From NCBI RefSeq assembly GCF_020171285.1, contig NZ_JAIUZI010000009.1, forward strand, positions 186,001 to 250,000: 64,000 bases of DNA. Direction: 5' to 3'. The translations under genes and the position numbers were made by a program. Below the pieces are notes generated by a model. It was not told the origin of the DNA. It was given only the letters and a program-made list of their open reading frames with translations, and did no database searches. How positions within the stretch are numbered: the stretch's first letter is position 1; each line of letters opens with the position of its first letter. Positions 55,285 through 63,844 of this stretch are shown here, in pieces. The stretch is from Seohaeicola saemankumensis (GTDB lineage: Bacteria > Pseudomonadota > Alphaproteobacteria > Rhodobacterales > Rhodobacteraceae).

Positions 55285-55314
55285 TGATCCGGTCTTTTGC
55301 CGCCTGCGTAGCCT
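55285..55314 (+). promoter_or_regulatory. Predicted RpoE-dependent promoter of rpoE-chrR
   Basis: TGATCC at 55285-55290, 18 bases, then TAGCCT at 55309-55314. TGATCC is the -35 element of Rhodobacter RpoE promoters, so autoregulation is likely. Places the start site about 80 bp before the rpoE ATG. Confidence 0.6.
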
Positions 55315-55396
55315 TTGTATGCTGGTTGAGACAGACACATTGGACAACGCCTCACGAACGGCTGCGCGGGGGCGAAAGGGAAATACCATCGCCCGG

Positions 55397-55957
55397 ATGA
55401 CGCCCGATCAGGAGATGACGGAGCAGACACGCTGGATGCTCGCCGTGCGGGACGAGCGCGACAAACGGGCGTTTGTCGCCCTGTTCGATCATTTCGGGCC
55501 GCGTCTGAAAGCCTTTGTCATGCGCGGCGGCACCGGTCCCGAACTGGCCGAGGAGGTGGTGCAGGAGGTCATGCTGTCGGTCTGGCGCAAGGCGCACCAG
55601 TTCGATCCGACCCGTGCCCAGGTCTCGGGCTGGATCTACCAGATCACCAGGAATTGTCAGATCGACAAGCTGCGCCGGGAAAAGCGGCCCTTGCCCGAGA
55701 TGATCGAAGAGGAAGCCGACAGCGGCCCCGATGCCGGGGACATCGTCGCGCTGGAACAGGAATCGGCACACCTGAAGCAGGCGCTGCACCGGCTGAACCC
55801 GGAACAGCGCGAGATGATCGAAAAGGCCTATCTGGGCGATCTCAGCCATACCGAGATCCGCAGGATCACCGGCCTGCCGCTGGGCACGATCAAGTCCCGC
55901 ATCCGGCTGGGGCTGGAACGGTTGCGCCACGAGTTGAAGAGTATGCGAGAGATATGA
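55397..55957 (+). CDS. rpoE: RpoE-type ECF sigma factor (group IV)
   Basis: 186 residues. Region 2 shows AFVALFDHFGPRLKAFVMR and VVQEVMLSVWRKAHQFDP; region 4 shows HTEIRRITGLPLGTIKSRIRLGLERLRHELK. Directs singlet-oxygen/photooxidative stress transcription in Rhodobacter relatives, with ChrR as inhibitor. ATG at 55397 is preferred; one at 55415 is a weaker option. Its stop overlaps chrR (ATGA). Confidence 0.93.
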   Translation: MTPDQEMTEQTRWMLAVRDERDKRAFVALFDHFGPRLKAFVMRGGTGPELAEEVVQEVMLSVWRKAHQFDPTRAQVSGWIYQITRNCQIDKLRREKRPLPEMIEEEADSGPDAGDIVALEQESAHLKQALHRLNPEQREMIEKAYLGDLSHTEIRRITGLPLGTIKSRIRLGLERLRHELKSMREI

Positions 55958-56592
55958 GCAAGATTTCCCATCACCTGCCGGAGTCCGTTCTGGCCGCCTA
56001 TGCCGCCGGATCGCTGCCCTATGCCTATGCCATGGTGGCGGCGGCGCATGTGTCGATGTGCGCCGAATGTCGCGCGATCTACGAGGCGCATCAATGCGCC
56101 GGGGGGCTGGTGCTGGACGATATGGAGGGCATGGCGGTGTCGCAGAACACGCGCCGCCAGCTGATGGACAGCCTGGACCTGGAGGCGCCGCCCGAGCCGC
56201 CGGCGCCGCGCGCCTTTGGCGTCTACCCGGCGCCCGTGGCCGAGCTGCTGGGCGATGGGGGGCCGCGCTGGCGCAAAGTCGGCGGCGGCGTGCGCCAGCA
56301 GATCCTGCATTATGACGATGCCGGCTCGATCCGGCTGCTGTCGATCCCGCCGGGCCGCGCCGTGCCCGATCACAGCCACGGCGGTCTGGAGCTGACGCTG
56401 GTTCTGCAGGGCAGCTTTTCGGATGAGACCGGCCAGTTCGGCTGTGGCGATGTCGAGGTCGGCGACCCGGATCTGGAGCATACCCCGACAGCGGGCGAGG
56501 AGGGGCCGTGCATTTGCCTGGCCGCCACCGATGCGCCGCTGCGGTTCCGCAGCCTGGTGCCACGGTTGATCCAGCCCCTGCTGCGGATCTGA
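55954..56592 (+). CDS. chrR: ChrR-type zinc anti-sigma factor
   Basis: 212 residues. N-terminal zinc anti-sigma domain ligands: H6 or H7, H32, C36 and C39 (AAHVSMCAEC), as in Rhodobacter ChrR. The C-terminal cupin-like domain keeps the metal set H140, H142, E146 and H176 (DHSHGGLELT, DLEHTP), each one residue less than in R. sphaeroides. It binds RpoE and lets it go when singlet oxygen forms. Coupled to rpoE by a 4-nt overlap. Confidence 0.95.
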   Translation: MSKISHHLPESVLAAYAAGSLPYAYAMVAAAHVSMCAECRAIYEAHQCAGGLVLDDMEGMAVSQNTRRQLMDSLDLEAPPEPPAPRAFGVYPAPVAELLGDGGPRWRKVGGGVRQQILHYDDAGSIRLLSIPPGRAVPDHSHGGLELTLVLQGSFSDETGQFGCGDVEVGDPDLEHTPTAGEEGPCICLAATDAPLRFRSLVPRLIQPLLRI

Positions 56593-56659
56593 TGCGGGGT
56601 GCTTTGGGGTGCTGCGGGCTTGGGGGCTCCGCCCCCGCCGCCCGCAGGGCGGCCCCCCC

Positions 56660-56683
56660 GGAGTATTTGTCAAAGAGATGAAA
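56660..56683 (+). repeat. Extragenic repeat core (copy f)
   Basis: Plus strand, downstream of the chrR stop, after the hairpin-forming sequence GGGGGCTCCGCCCCC. One extra base in the core as in copy e. Confidence 0.85.
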
Positions 56684-56723
56684 GGGCGCGCGGTCGGTGT
56701 GGCTGCGTGGTCCGCCGGCAGGA

Positions 56724-56960
56724 TTACCGGTCGGCCTCGTCCATCAGCCCGCGCACCCAGCGCCCGGCGGCCCAGGTTGCCGGAACGCCCAGCGGTATCG
56801 ACCAGATCACCGCGGTGACCGGCGCGATCGCCTGCCAGCCGGTGACATGGAAGATCAGCCCCAGAAGGAACAGGTTAATCGCCACCGCCCCGGCGGCAAA
56901 GGGATAGAGCAGCAGCGCCAGTTTCCACACCGGCCAGCGTCCCTCCTGCGGCCCGGTCAT
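56724..56960 (-). CDS. Small two-helix membrane protein
   Basis: 78 residues, two predicted membrane helices (about 13-37 and 40-62) and a charged C terminus. The stop of cbiX overlaps its ATG by 4 nt, so it ends the nir-cbiX transcript. No recognised family; possibly an accessory of heme d1 or denitrification genes by position. Confidence 0.72.
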   Translation of the reverse strand: MTGPQEGRWPVWKLALLLYPFAAGAVAINLFLLGLIFHVTGWQAIAPVTAVIWSIPLGVPATWAAGRWVRGLMDEADR

Positions 56961-57700
56961 GAGGCGTCCTGCGGCGCGTGGGCCAGGCTGAGCGCGGCGG
57001 CGATCAGCCCCGGCACCTCGCGGTGCAGGCCGATGGGCTGCAGCAGTTCGCCCCGGAACCCGCCGGCGGTCAGGGCGGCGGGGATGTCTTCGTAGACATG
57101 TTGCCCGTCGGAGGCAAAGAACGGCAGGCAGAAGGCGGTGACCGGCAGGTCGCGGGCGGCGTCGTTCAGCGACGGCGCCTCTTCGATGAAGCCGGTGGTG
57201 ACCTTGACGCCGCGCAGCCGCTGCGACATGGCGCCGGCGAATTCCAGCGCGGCCTCGGCCGGGTGCGGGCTGCGGCCCGAACCGTGGGCGGCCACCACCA
57301 CATGGGTCTTGCCGGCCTTCCAGCGCCGCGCGGCCAGCCGGGTGCGGATGGTGCGGACCGCCATCATCGGCAATTCGGGCGACAGGCCCAGCGGCGGCAG
57401 CACCCGCAGATCCGGATTGCCCAGGCGGCGCGGTAGTTCGTGGGTCACGAACCAGCCTCCGGCCATGAACATCGGGTAGACCAGCGCGCCCTCGCGGGCC
57501 TGCATGACCGCGCGTTCCAGGGCGCCCTCGGCGGCCAGGGTCACGCCCCTGACGTGCCGTCCGGGGGTCAGCGCCTGTACCGCTGCCGCGAGCCGCGCGA
57601 TGGATGTTTCTCCAGCCTGAGGGTCGGACGGCTGGCCATGAGCCACGATCAGAGCGTCAGTGGCTGGTTCCTTCCGAGAAGGTGATCTTGTTCCAGACAT
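56957..57700 (-). CDS. cbiX: CbiX/SirB-type sirohydrochlorin chelatase
   Basis: 247 residues, two-domain (long) chelatase fold. The N-terminal half has H21 in LIVAHGQP but AGGWFVTHELP where the second His is expected; the C-terminal half keeps both metal residues, H139 (VAAHGSG) and H201 (SDGQHVYEDIP). In this operon it is likely the ferrochelatase giving siroheme to NirDL-G-H, rather than a cobaltochelatase for B12. The ATG at 57700 has AGGA 8 nt upstream and overlaps the nirN gene by 44 nt. Confidence 0.85.
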   Translation of the reverse strand: MSGTRSPSRKEPATDALIVAHGQPSDPQAGETSIARLAAAVQALTPGRHVRGVTLAAEGALERAVMQAREGALVYPMFMAGGWFVTHELPRRLGNPDLRVLPPLGLSPELPMMAVRTIRTRLAARRWKAGKTHVVVAAHGSGRSPHPAEAALEFAGAMSQRLRGVKVTTGFIEEAPSLNDAARDLPVTAFCLPFFASDGQHVYEDIPAALTAGGFRGELLQPIGLHREVPGLIAAALSLAHAPQDAS

Positions 57701-59201
57701 TGTATTTTCCTGAAGGTTTGCGCATCGGCAACCGGCGGACCTCTTCCAGGGTCTTTGCGTCATAGACGATTACCGCGCCGTCATCCTCCCAGATTGAAAC
57801 CAGTGCGTGAGAGCCATCCCTGGTGAATTCGACATGGGCCACGGTTTGGCCCGGCGCCGGATCCAGGGTCTTGACGATCTCGAGCGTGTTCTTGTCGATC
57901 ACGTGCATCTTGTCCTTGTTCGGACCAAAGAAGACGTCGACCCACAGGTATTGCGAATTCTCGTGGCTGCGCATGAAGAACCCCGGGCCAAGCGTTTCGA
58001 TCTGCTTGACCGTCTGCCAGGTCGCCATGTCGATGACCGAGACCACGCCGCCCTTGAGGTGCGGGGTCGCCATCACCGTGGTGCCGTCGCGCTGCCAGGT
58101 GATGCCGGAACCAAGGTGCGGCATGCCGGGCAGCGCCAGGTCGGCGATCTTGTGGCCGATCACCAGGTCGATGACCTGGCCGCCGTTGCCATCGCGCGAG
58201 GCGCCCATGACGTGTTCGTATTTCTGGTCGAAAAAGAAATCGTCCAGCACGTCCGGAACGGTGATCTTGCGCACCGGAAACGGATCGGGGTTCTTGATCG
58301 GCGGTTCGCTGCGATAGTCATGGGCCAGTCCCATGCGCGGCGGGTTGGGGCCATAGAACACCTCCCAGATCTCGGGCACGTCCTTGAGCGCCAGCACAAA
58401 GCTCTCGCGCGGGGGTGCCTGATAGACCGCCGATACCCGGCTGGGCACCTTGCCCTTGCTGATCACCGGGATCACCTTGGCCACCGACAGATCCTCGGTC
58501 GACAGGATGGTCAGCGTCATCGGCAGGTAATTGGCCACCGCCAGCCACTTGCCGTCATCGCTCATCGCGATGTTGCGGCTGTTCAGCCCGGCGCGGGTGC
58601 GCCCGACCTCCTGCAGCGACCACAGGTCGTATTTCTGCACCCAGCCATCGCGCGACATGATAAAGACATGGCGCCCCTGCGGGTCGAACTTGGGTCCGCC
58701 ATGCACCACCAGCGGCGTTGCAAAACGGTCCAGCACCTCGAAGGTGTCGCCGTCCAGCACCGAGACGTGGTGATCGCCGGTTTCCACCGCCAGCGTGATG
58801 TTCATCGGGTCGCTCGACCAGACCGGCGCAGCGGCGGGCGCATAGTCCTCGTTCATCACCCGGCTGGCGGTGATCTCGGCCGCGCCCCAGTCGGGCACGT
58901 GGTCCAGCGGCGTCTTCAGCCAGTCGGCCAGCGCCGCGATCTCCGCCTCCTCCAGCGCCTCGGCAAAGCCGGGCATCTGGGTGGCGGCGCGGCCGGAGCG
59001 GATCACCTCGGCCACCTTCGGGCCGCGCATCCGCTTCAGCGTCTGCGGGATCAGCGCCGGTCCCATGCCGCCCAGCCGCGCCTCGCCGTGGCAATCGGCG
59101 CAATGCTCGGCATAGCTTGCGGCGGGATCCGCCGCGCCGTGACCCGCCAGGGCCAGCGACGCGGCCACTCCCATCCCCAGGAGTAACCCCTTGGTTTTCA
59201 T
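57657..59201 (-). CDS. nirN: NirN, cytochrome c/d1 protein of heme d1 maturation
   Basis: 514 residues. Signal peptide MKTKGLLLGMGVAASLALAG; a cytochrome c domain with CxxCH at C34, C37, H38 (HCADCHG); then an eight-bladed propeller like the d1 domain of NirS. NirN oxidises dihydro-heme d1 to d1. It could be read as NirS, but its place after nirJ fits NirN. The ATG lies inside an extragenic repeat (59196-59218), with no better start nearby. Confidence 0.88.
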   Translation of the reverse strand: MKTKGLLLGMGVAASLALAGHGAADPAASYAEHCADCHGEARLGGMGPALIPQTLKRMRGPKVAEVIRSGRAATQMPGFAEALEEAEIAALADWLKTPLDHVPDWGAAEITASRVMNEDYAPAAAPVWSSDPMNITLAVETGDHHVSVLDGDTFEVLDRFATPLVVHGGPKFDPQGRHVFIMSRDGWVQKYDLWSLQEVGRTRAGLNSRNIAMSDDGKWLAVANYLPMTLTILSTEDLSVAKVIPVISKGKVPSRVSAVYQAPPRESFVLALKDVPEIWEVFYGPNPPRMGLAHDYRSEPPIKNPDPFPVRKITVPDVLDDFFFDQKYEHVMGASRDGNGGQVIDLVIGHKIADLALPGMPHLGSGITWQRDGTTVMATPHLKGGVVSVIDMATWQTVKQIETLGPGFFMRSHENSQYLWVDVFFGPNKDKMHVIDKNTLEIVKTLDPAPGQTVAHVEFTRDGSHALVSIWEDDGAVIVYDAKTLEEVRRLPMRKPSGKYNVWNKITFSEGTSH

Positions 59202-59218
59202 CTCTTTCCAAATACTCC
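59196..59218 (-). repeat. Extragenic repeat core (copy g), overlapping the nirN start
   Basis: Exact minus-strand core whose internal ATG is the nirN start codon; preceded by CCTCCGGCGG. It lies in the 55-bp gap between nirJ and nirN, inside the operon. Confidence 0.85.
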
Positions 59219-59256
59219 CGCCGGAGGCTCCCGCGGTTGCGGATTGAGATGCGCTG

Positions 59257-60471
59257 TCAGAAGAATCGATGCGCCGGATCATGGCTTTTCCCCCGGAACG
59301 GCGTGACGGTCAGACGGTCGTCGGCCGTATCGACGCCAATCTCTTGATTGCTCAGGTAACAGGCCGGGTCCTCGGCCCAGGGATCGCCTGTCAGTTGCAG
59401 CGCGCGGATGCGGGTGTTGCCGCCGCAGACGTCGCGCAGCTTGCAGGCGCCGCAGCGCCCCTTGAGCGGGCGCGGGCGGGTGCGCAGGGTGGCGAGCATC
59501 GGATCGTCGCCGGTCCAGAGCTCGGAAAACGGCGTGTCCTTGACGTTGCCCACGGTGTAGTCCGACCAGTAGGTATCGGGGTGCACCTTGCCCAGGAAAT
59601 CGATGTTGGCCACGCCCAGCCCCGAGGAATTGCCGCCCCAGGCCGCCAGGTGCCGGCGCACGTGGGCGACATGCGCCTCGTCGAAGTTGCGCCGCACCCA
59701 TTGCAGGAAATAGCCCGCGTCGGCGTCGTTGTTGCCGGTGACGATATCGAGCGGCATGTCCTCGGCGACGCCGATCCAGGCGCGGTCCAACAGCAGGTCG
59801 AGCGCCTTGCGGGTGCGTTTGTGCGCCGCGTCCTCGCCCCGGTTCTTGTCGCCGCGCCCGGCATAGACCAGGTGGCTGAGGTAGAACTTGTCGACGCCTT
59901 CGTCGTCGCAGAGCTTGAGCAGGTCCGGCAGGTGCTGGTGGTTGCCTTCGGTGATGGTGAACCGCAGGCCCACCTTGATGCCGCGTTTCTTGCATTCGCG
60001 CACGCCGCGCAGGGCGTCGGCAAAGGCGCCCTCGACGCCGCGGAACCAGTCGTTGGTGGCACCGATGCCGTCGATCGAGATGCCGACATAGTCAAAGCCG
60101 ATTTCGGCGACCCGGTCGGCATTTTCGCCGTGGATCTTGGTGCCGTTGGTCGACAGCGCCAGCATCCGCACCAGTTGCCGGGCGCGGGTGGCGACCTCGA
60201 ACAGGTCCTTGCGGTCGAGCGGTTCCCCGCCCGAGAGGATCAGGGCGGGGACGCGAAACCGGCCCAGATCCTCAAGGGTTTCCATGGCTTGCTCATGTGA
60301 CAGCTCACCGGGGAAATCGACATCGGCCGAGACCGTGTAGCAATGGCGGCATTTCAGGTTGCAGCGCCGGGTCATGTTCCAGATCACGACCGGTTTGACC
60401 TCGCCCGAGCCGCGCTTGCGGACAGGGGTCGGGGCCACCAGCTGGTGCATGTATTCGGACAGTCGGAACAT
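59257..60471 (-). CDS. nirJ: NirJ, radical SAM enzyme of heme d1 synthesis
   Basis: 404 residues. Radical SAM cluster CxxxCxxC: C37, C41, C44 ([10 protein letters not shown]). A SPASM-like C-terminal Cys set appears in [12 protein letters not shown] ... DPAC. Removes the propionate side chains of didecarboxysiroheme to give the carbonyl groups of heme d1. Follows nirH with a 1-bp gap. Confidence 0.95.
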   Translation of the reverse strand: MFRLSEYMHQLVAPTPVRKRGSGEVKPVVIWNMTRRCNLKCRHCYTVSADVDFPGELSHEQAMETLEDLGRFRVPALILSGGEPLDRKDLFEVATRARQLVRMLALSTNGTKIHGENADRVAEIGFDYVGISIDGIGATNDWFRGVEGAFADALRGVRECKKRGIKVGLRFTITEGNHQHLPDLLKLCDDEGVDKFYLSHLVYAGRGDKNRGEDAAHKRTRKALDLLLDRAWIGVAEDMPLDIVTGNNDADAGYFLQWVRRNFDEAHVAHVRRHLAAWGGNSSGLGVANIDFLGKVHPDTYWSDYTVGNVKDTPFSELWTGDDPMLATLRTRPRPLKGRCGACKLRDVCGGNTRIRALQLTGDPWAEDPACYLSNQEIGVDTADDRLTVTPFRGKSHDPAHRFF

Positions 60472-60472
60472 G

Positions 60473-60961
60473 TCAGGCTTCCTTCTTGCGCAGCCGCAGC
60501 CCGGTCTTTTTCAGGATCCGGGTGGAATAGAGGATGTCGCGGCCGCGACAGGCGTCGCCCAGGATGGCGGCGATCTGGTTGCGTTTTTCTTCCACCTCGG
60601 CATCCGAGGACCCGTGCACCATGGCAAAGAGGTTGTAGGGCCAGTCGGGCAGGGCGCGGGGGCGTTCGTAGCTGTGGGTGACAAAGGGCAGCGCGCCGAT
60701 GATCGCGCCCAGTTCGGTGATGCGGGCATCGTCGACATCCCAGACGGTCATGCCGTTTGCGATCATGCCCAGCTTGTAATGGTTGGGCGCGGCGGCGATG
60801 CGGCGGATGACGCCGCTGGATTTCATCGCGGCGATGCGGGTCATCAGGTCGGCTTCGTCGATGCCCAGCCCCTCGGCCACGGCGGCATAGGGCGCGGGCA
60901 CCAGCGGCAGGCCGGCCTGCAGCGCGGTGATGATGTCGCGGTCTGATACCTGATGTGTCAT
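60473..60961 (-). CDS. nirH: NirH, siroheme decarboxylase subunit
   Basis: 162 residues, AsnC-like fold with N-terminal helix-turn-helix-like region and the [22 protein letters not shown] stretch. Part of the NirDLGH complex that decarboxylates siroheme to 12,18-didecarboxysiroheme. The ATG at 60961 overlaps the nirG stop (ATGA). Confidence 0.92.
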   Translation of the reverse strand: MTHQVSDRDIITALQAGLPLVPAPYAAVAEGLGIDEADLMTRIAAMKSSGVIRRIAAAPNHYKLGMIANGMTVWDVDDARITELGAIIGALPFVTHSYERPRALPDWPYNLFAMVHGSSDAEVEEKRNQIAAILGDACRGRDILYSTRILKKTGLRLRKKEA

Positions 60962-61407
60962 GCGGCCACGCGGAACCCGATGTAGAACTCTTGCAGTTTG
61001 GGGAAGCGATGGACCGTGATCCCGGTTTCCCCTTCGATCGCATCGGCGGTGGTGGTGATACCCTCGGGCGTTTCGGTTGCCAGGACGAACCACATGTTCA
61101 GCCGGTGCGTGCGCTCATAATTATGCGCCACCTCCGGGTGGGCATTGACTTTGGTTAACACCGCGTCGAATTGATCCGCCGGCACCGCCATGGCGCAGAG
61201 GCAGAATGCCCCGCCCATGGCGGCGGCGTCGAAGAAGGGGCCAAAGCGGGTGATGACTCCGGTGTCTTTCATTGCCTGCAGGCGGGTCAGCAGATCGGAT
61301 TCCGTGAGCCCCAGTTCGGTGGCGACGGCGGCGAAGGGGGCGCTGCACAGCGGCAGGTCCTCCTGCATCCGGTTCAGGATGCGGCGGTCGGTATCATCGA
61401 GTGTCAT
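60958..61407 (-). CDS. nirG: NirG, siroheme decarboxylase subunit
   Basis: 149 residues; AsnC/Lrp-like, MTLDDTDRRILNRMQEDLPL start and HNYERTHRLNMWFVLATET core, similar to NirD and NirL. The ATG at 61407 overlaps the nirDL stop by 4 nt. Confidence 0.92.
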   Translation of the reverse strand: MTLDDTDRRILNRMQEDLPLCSAPFAAVATELGLTESDLLTRLQAMKDTGVITRFGPFFDAAAMGGAFCLCAMAVPADQFDAVLTKVNAHPEVAHNYERTHRLNMWFVLATETPEGITTTADAIEGETGITVHRFPKLQEFYIGFRVAA

Positions 61408-62396
61408 GCGACTTTTCCTGCCTTGAGCGAGATCAGCGCGCCGGTCTGTTTGAAACAGCGGGTGGAGAACAGCACCTCGTGGTCGACGCCCTGCAGTTCG
61501 GGCAGGGCGCGGGCGCGGTCGAGTACGTCCATCGCCTCGGTCCGGCTGCGGGCGTGGATCATGTTGTAGAGGCGGTAGGGCCAGATTTCCGATGCCGGGC
61601 GGCGTTCGTAGCACAGCGTGACGCCGGGCAGCGCGGCCAGCCGCGGACCGGTCTCGGCGATGCGGTCGGGGGCGATGTCCCAGACCACCATGGCATTGGC
61701 GCTCCAGCCCAGCGCGCGGTGGCGCACAATGACGCCAAAGCGCGAGATGATCCCCGCCTCGGTCAGCGCGGCGATGCGTTTGAGCACCTTGGCCTCGCTG
61801 ATGCCCAGCTGGTCGGCGACATCGGCATAGGGCATCGCGGTGATCGGCAGGCCGGTGGTCAGCAGCTGCAACAGCCGGCGGTCGCCGGAGCGCATGGCGT
61901 CGAGGTTGGCGGGGCGGGGCGCGCGCAGCTGGGTCGCCCCGCCGTTCATGCGGAACCCCAGATCGACGTTGAAGGGGCGCACCAGCGGGAAGTCGAAGAC
62001 CCGTAGGCCGGTCAGCTCGGTGATCCGGTCCAGCGTCTTGTCGATATGGGTGCGGTCGGGACCGGTGGCGACAAACCACAGGTTCAGGTCGTTTTCGCGT
62101 TCGTAGCTGTGATTCACGCCGGGTTCGGCGCCGATGATCTGGGCGACCCGGTCCAGCGCGCGGTGCGGCGCGGCGACGGCGGCAAGCGTGCTGGCCGAGA
62201 CGGTGTTGGGCGCGCAGGTGGCCCCGACGCGGGTGATGCGGCCGGCCTTTTTCATCCGCTTGAGCCGGGTGATGACCTCGGCCTCGTCAATCTCGAGATC
62301 CGTGGCGATCCGGGCAAAGGGGCGGTTGACCAGTGGAAAATCGCGCTGCCAGTTGTCGAGCAGGTGCAGGTCAATCGGGTCGGATACGATCTGCAT
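61404..62396 (-). CDS. nirD: NirDL, fused siroheme decarboxylase subunits
   Basis: 330 residues made of two tandem AsnC-like units (about 1-165 and 166-330), each with its own decarboxylase core: HSYERENDLNLWFVATG in the first and CYERRPASEIWPYRLYNMIHAR in the second. Equivalent to separate NirD and NirL of Pseudomonas. Stops 3 nt from the nirF end region upstream and overlaps nirG. Confidence 0.93.
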   Translation of the reverse strand: MQIVSDPIDLHLLDNWQRDFPLVNRPFARIATDLEIDEAEVITRLKRMKKAGRITRVGATCAPNTVSASTLAAVAAPHRALDRVAQIIGAEPGVNHSYERENDLNLWFVATGPDRTHIDKTLDRITELTGLRVFDFPLVRPFNVDLGFRMNGGATQLRAPRPANLDAMRSGDRRLLQLLTTGLPITAMPYADVADQLGISEAKVLKRIAALTEAGIISRFGVIVRHRALGWSANAMVVWDIAPDRIAETGPRLAALPGVTLCYERRPASEIWPYRLYNMIHARSRTEAMDVLDRARALPELQGVDHEVLFSTRCFKQTGALISLKAGKVA

Positions 62397-62399
62397 GGC

Positions 62400-63545
62400 T
62401 TACAATCCCGTTCTGTGCGCGCGCGCGGTAAAGAAGATGCCCGAGGGGCTGTCGGCGTCGATTTCGCCAAGTTTTTCAAACGTCTGGGTGTCGTAGATCA
62501 TGATCTTGCCGGCGTCCCGGACGCTCAGCCAGACCTCGTGCCCGCGCGGGGTGAACTCCATGTGCAGCACCGCCGGGCCCGGTTTGAATTCGTGGATGAT
62601 CTCTTTGGTCACGGTGTCGATGACCTGGATCGTGTCGTTCAGCGGGTGGGCGAAATTGACCCAGACCTGCCGGCCGTCGGGGCGGGCCATGGCAAAGACG
62701 GGCTGCCCGTGGGTCTGGGTGCGCCCGGTTTCCGTGAGTGTGGCGGCATCGACCCAGAGCACCTCGTGATGGCCGACGGCTGGCAAAACGAATTCGGACC
62801 CCGTCAGCGCCCAGCCTTCGAGATGCGGCATCTTGTAGACCGGCATTTCCTCTTGCCCCCGGCCATAGCCGGGCAGCACGCGGATCGGTTCGGGGGTGTC
62901 GGACCACAGGTCGAGCGCGGTCAGCCCGTCCTCGCCAAAGAGGCCGGTGATGTAGGTGCGCCCGTTGGCGGTGATCAGCGCGTCATAGGGGCGGTCGCCC
63001 ATGTTTTCGATGCGGGTGATCCGGGGCTCGGCCCCGGACATGTCGGCGATCCAGGTTTCGCCGGTGTCCCACATGGTAAAGACGAAGCGGCGGCCTGGCG
63101 CGTCGACCAGCCCGATGGTCTTGGAATCGGTGGGGATGTCGGCGACCATCTCCAGCGTGTCGGCGTCAAAGATGCGCACGCCGCCGGGTTCGTAGTTGGA
63201 CACCGCGACCAGCTTGCCGTCGTCGGAAATCGCGCCGCCGATGGCGTTGCCGGCCTGTACCACGCGGTTGGCGATGGTGCGGGTGACGATATCGACCTTG
63301 GTCAGCCCGCCGTCGCGGCCAAAGACATAGGCAAAGCGTTCGTCGGGCGAATAGACCAGCGAGGCGTGGGAGAGATCGCCCAGCCCCTCGATCCGGGCCA
63401 GCGCGGCGCGGTCGGACTGGTCCACCAGCACGACCGTGCCGGTGGCGCGTTCGATCACCAGCCCCAGATCGCCGGTGGCGGTGGGTTCCGCATGAGCCGC
63501 GGAGATGAAAAGCGAGGCCAGCAGGCCGAGGGCGAGCGGTTTCAT
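62400..63545 (-). CDS. nirF: NirF, heme d1 biosynthesis propeller protein
   Basis: 381 residues with a signal peptide ending near AHA-EPT, then an eight-bladed propeller like the d1 domain of NirS. Needed for a late step of heme d1 formation in the periplasm. No lipobox is seen. The ATG at 63545 overlaps the nirC stop by 4 nt. Confidence 0.93.
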   Translation of the reverse strand: MKPLALGLLASLFISAAHAEPTATGDLGLVIERATGTVVLVDQSDRAALARIEGLGDLSHASLVYSPDERFAYVFGRDGGLTKVDIVTRTIANRVVQAGNAIGGAISDDGKLVAVSNYEPGGVRIFDADTLEMVADIPTDSKTIGLVDAPGRRFVFTMWDTGETWIADMSGAEPRITRIENMGDRPYDALITANGRTYITGLFGEDGLTALDLWSDTPEPIRVLPGYGRGQEEMPVYKMPHLEGWALTGSEFVLPAVGHHEVLWVDAATLTETGRTQTHGQPVFAMARPDGRQVWVNFAHPLNDTIQVIDTVTKEIIHEFKPGPAVLHMEFTPRGHEVWLSVRDAGKIMIYDTQTFEKLGEIDADSPSGIFFTARAHRTGL

Positions 63546-63844
63546 GGGGTCTCCGGTTTCAGCAGGTAACGGGCAATCCATTCGGCCTCTTCGGTGGTGA
63601 TCAGAGGCCGCCAGGGCGGCATCGGCGTGCCGGGAACGCCATCGAGGATGACGTCGCGCAGCACGTCGACCGAGTAATGATCGAGGCTTTCGGGGCGCAG
63701 GTCGGGACCCAGCCCGCCCTTGAGCGTCAGACCGTGGCACGAGCCGCAGTCCTGATGGACCAGCCGGGCCAGCGCGTCGGGATCGGTGACGCCGCCCGCA
63801 TGGGCGACGCCGGCGACAACCATCAGAGCAGCGAATTTATGCAT
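63542..63844 (-). CDS. nirC: NirC, small c-type cytochrome
   Basis: 100 residues with signal peptide and CxxCH at C33, C36, H37 (DCGSCHG); the PGTPMPPW Met is the probable distal ligand. Supplies electrons to nitrite reductase or d1 maturation. Overlaps the nirE stop by 8 nt. Confidence 0.93.
   Translation of the reverse strand: MHKFAALMVVAGVAHAGGVTDPDALARLVHQDCGSCHGLTLKGGLGPDLRPESLDHYSVDVLRDVILDGVPGTPMPPWRPLITTEEAEWIARYLLKPETP

Noticed and set aside
57657..59201. Calling this gene nirS
   Set aside because: It lies after nirJ, as nirN does in Paracoccus-type operons; nirS would be expected before nirE beyond the right edge.
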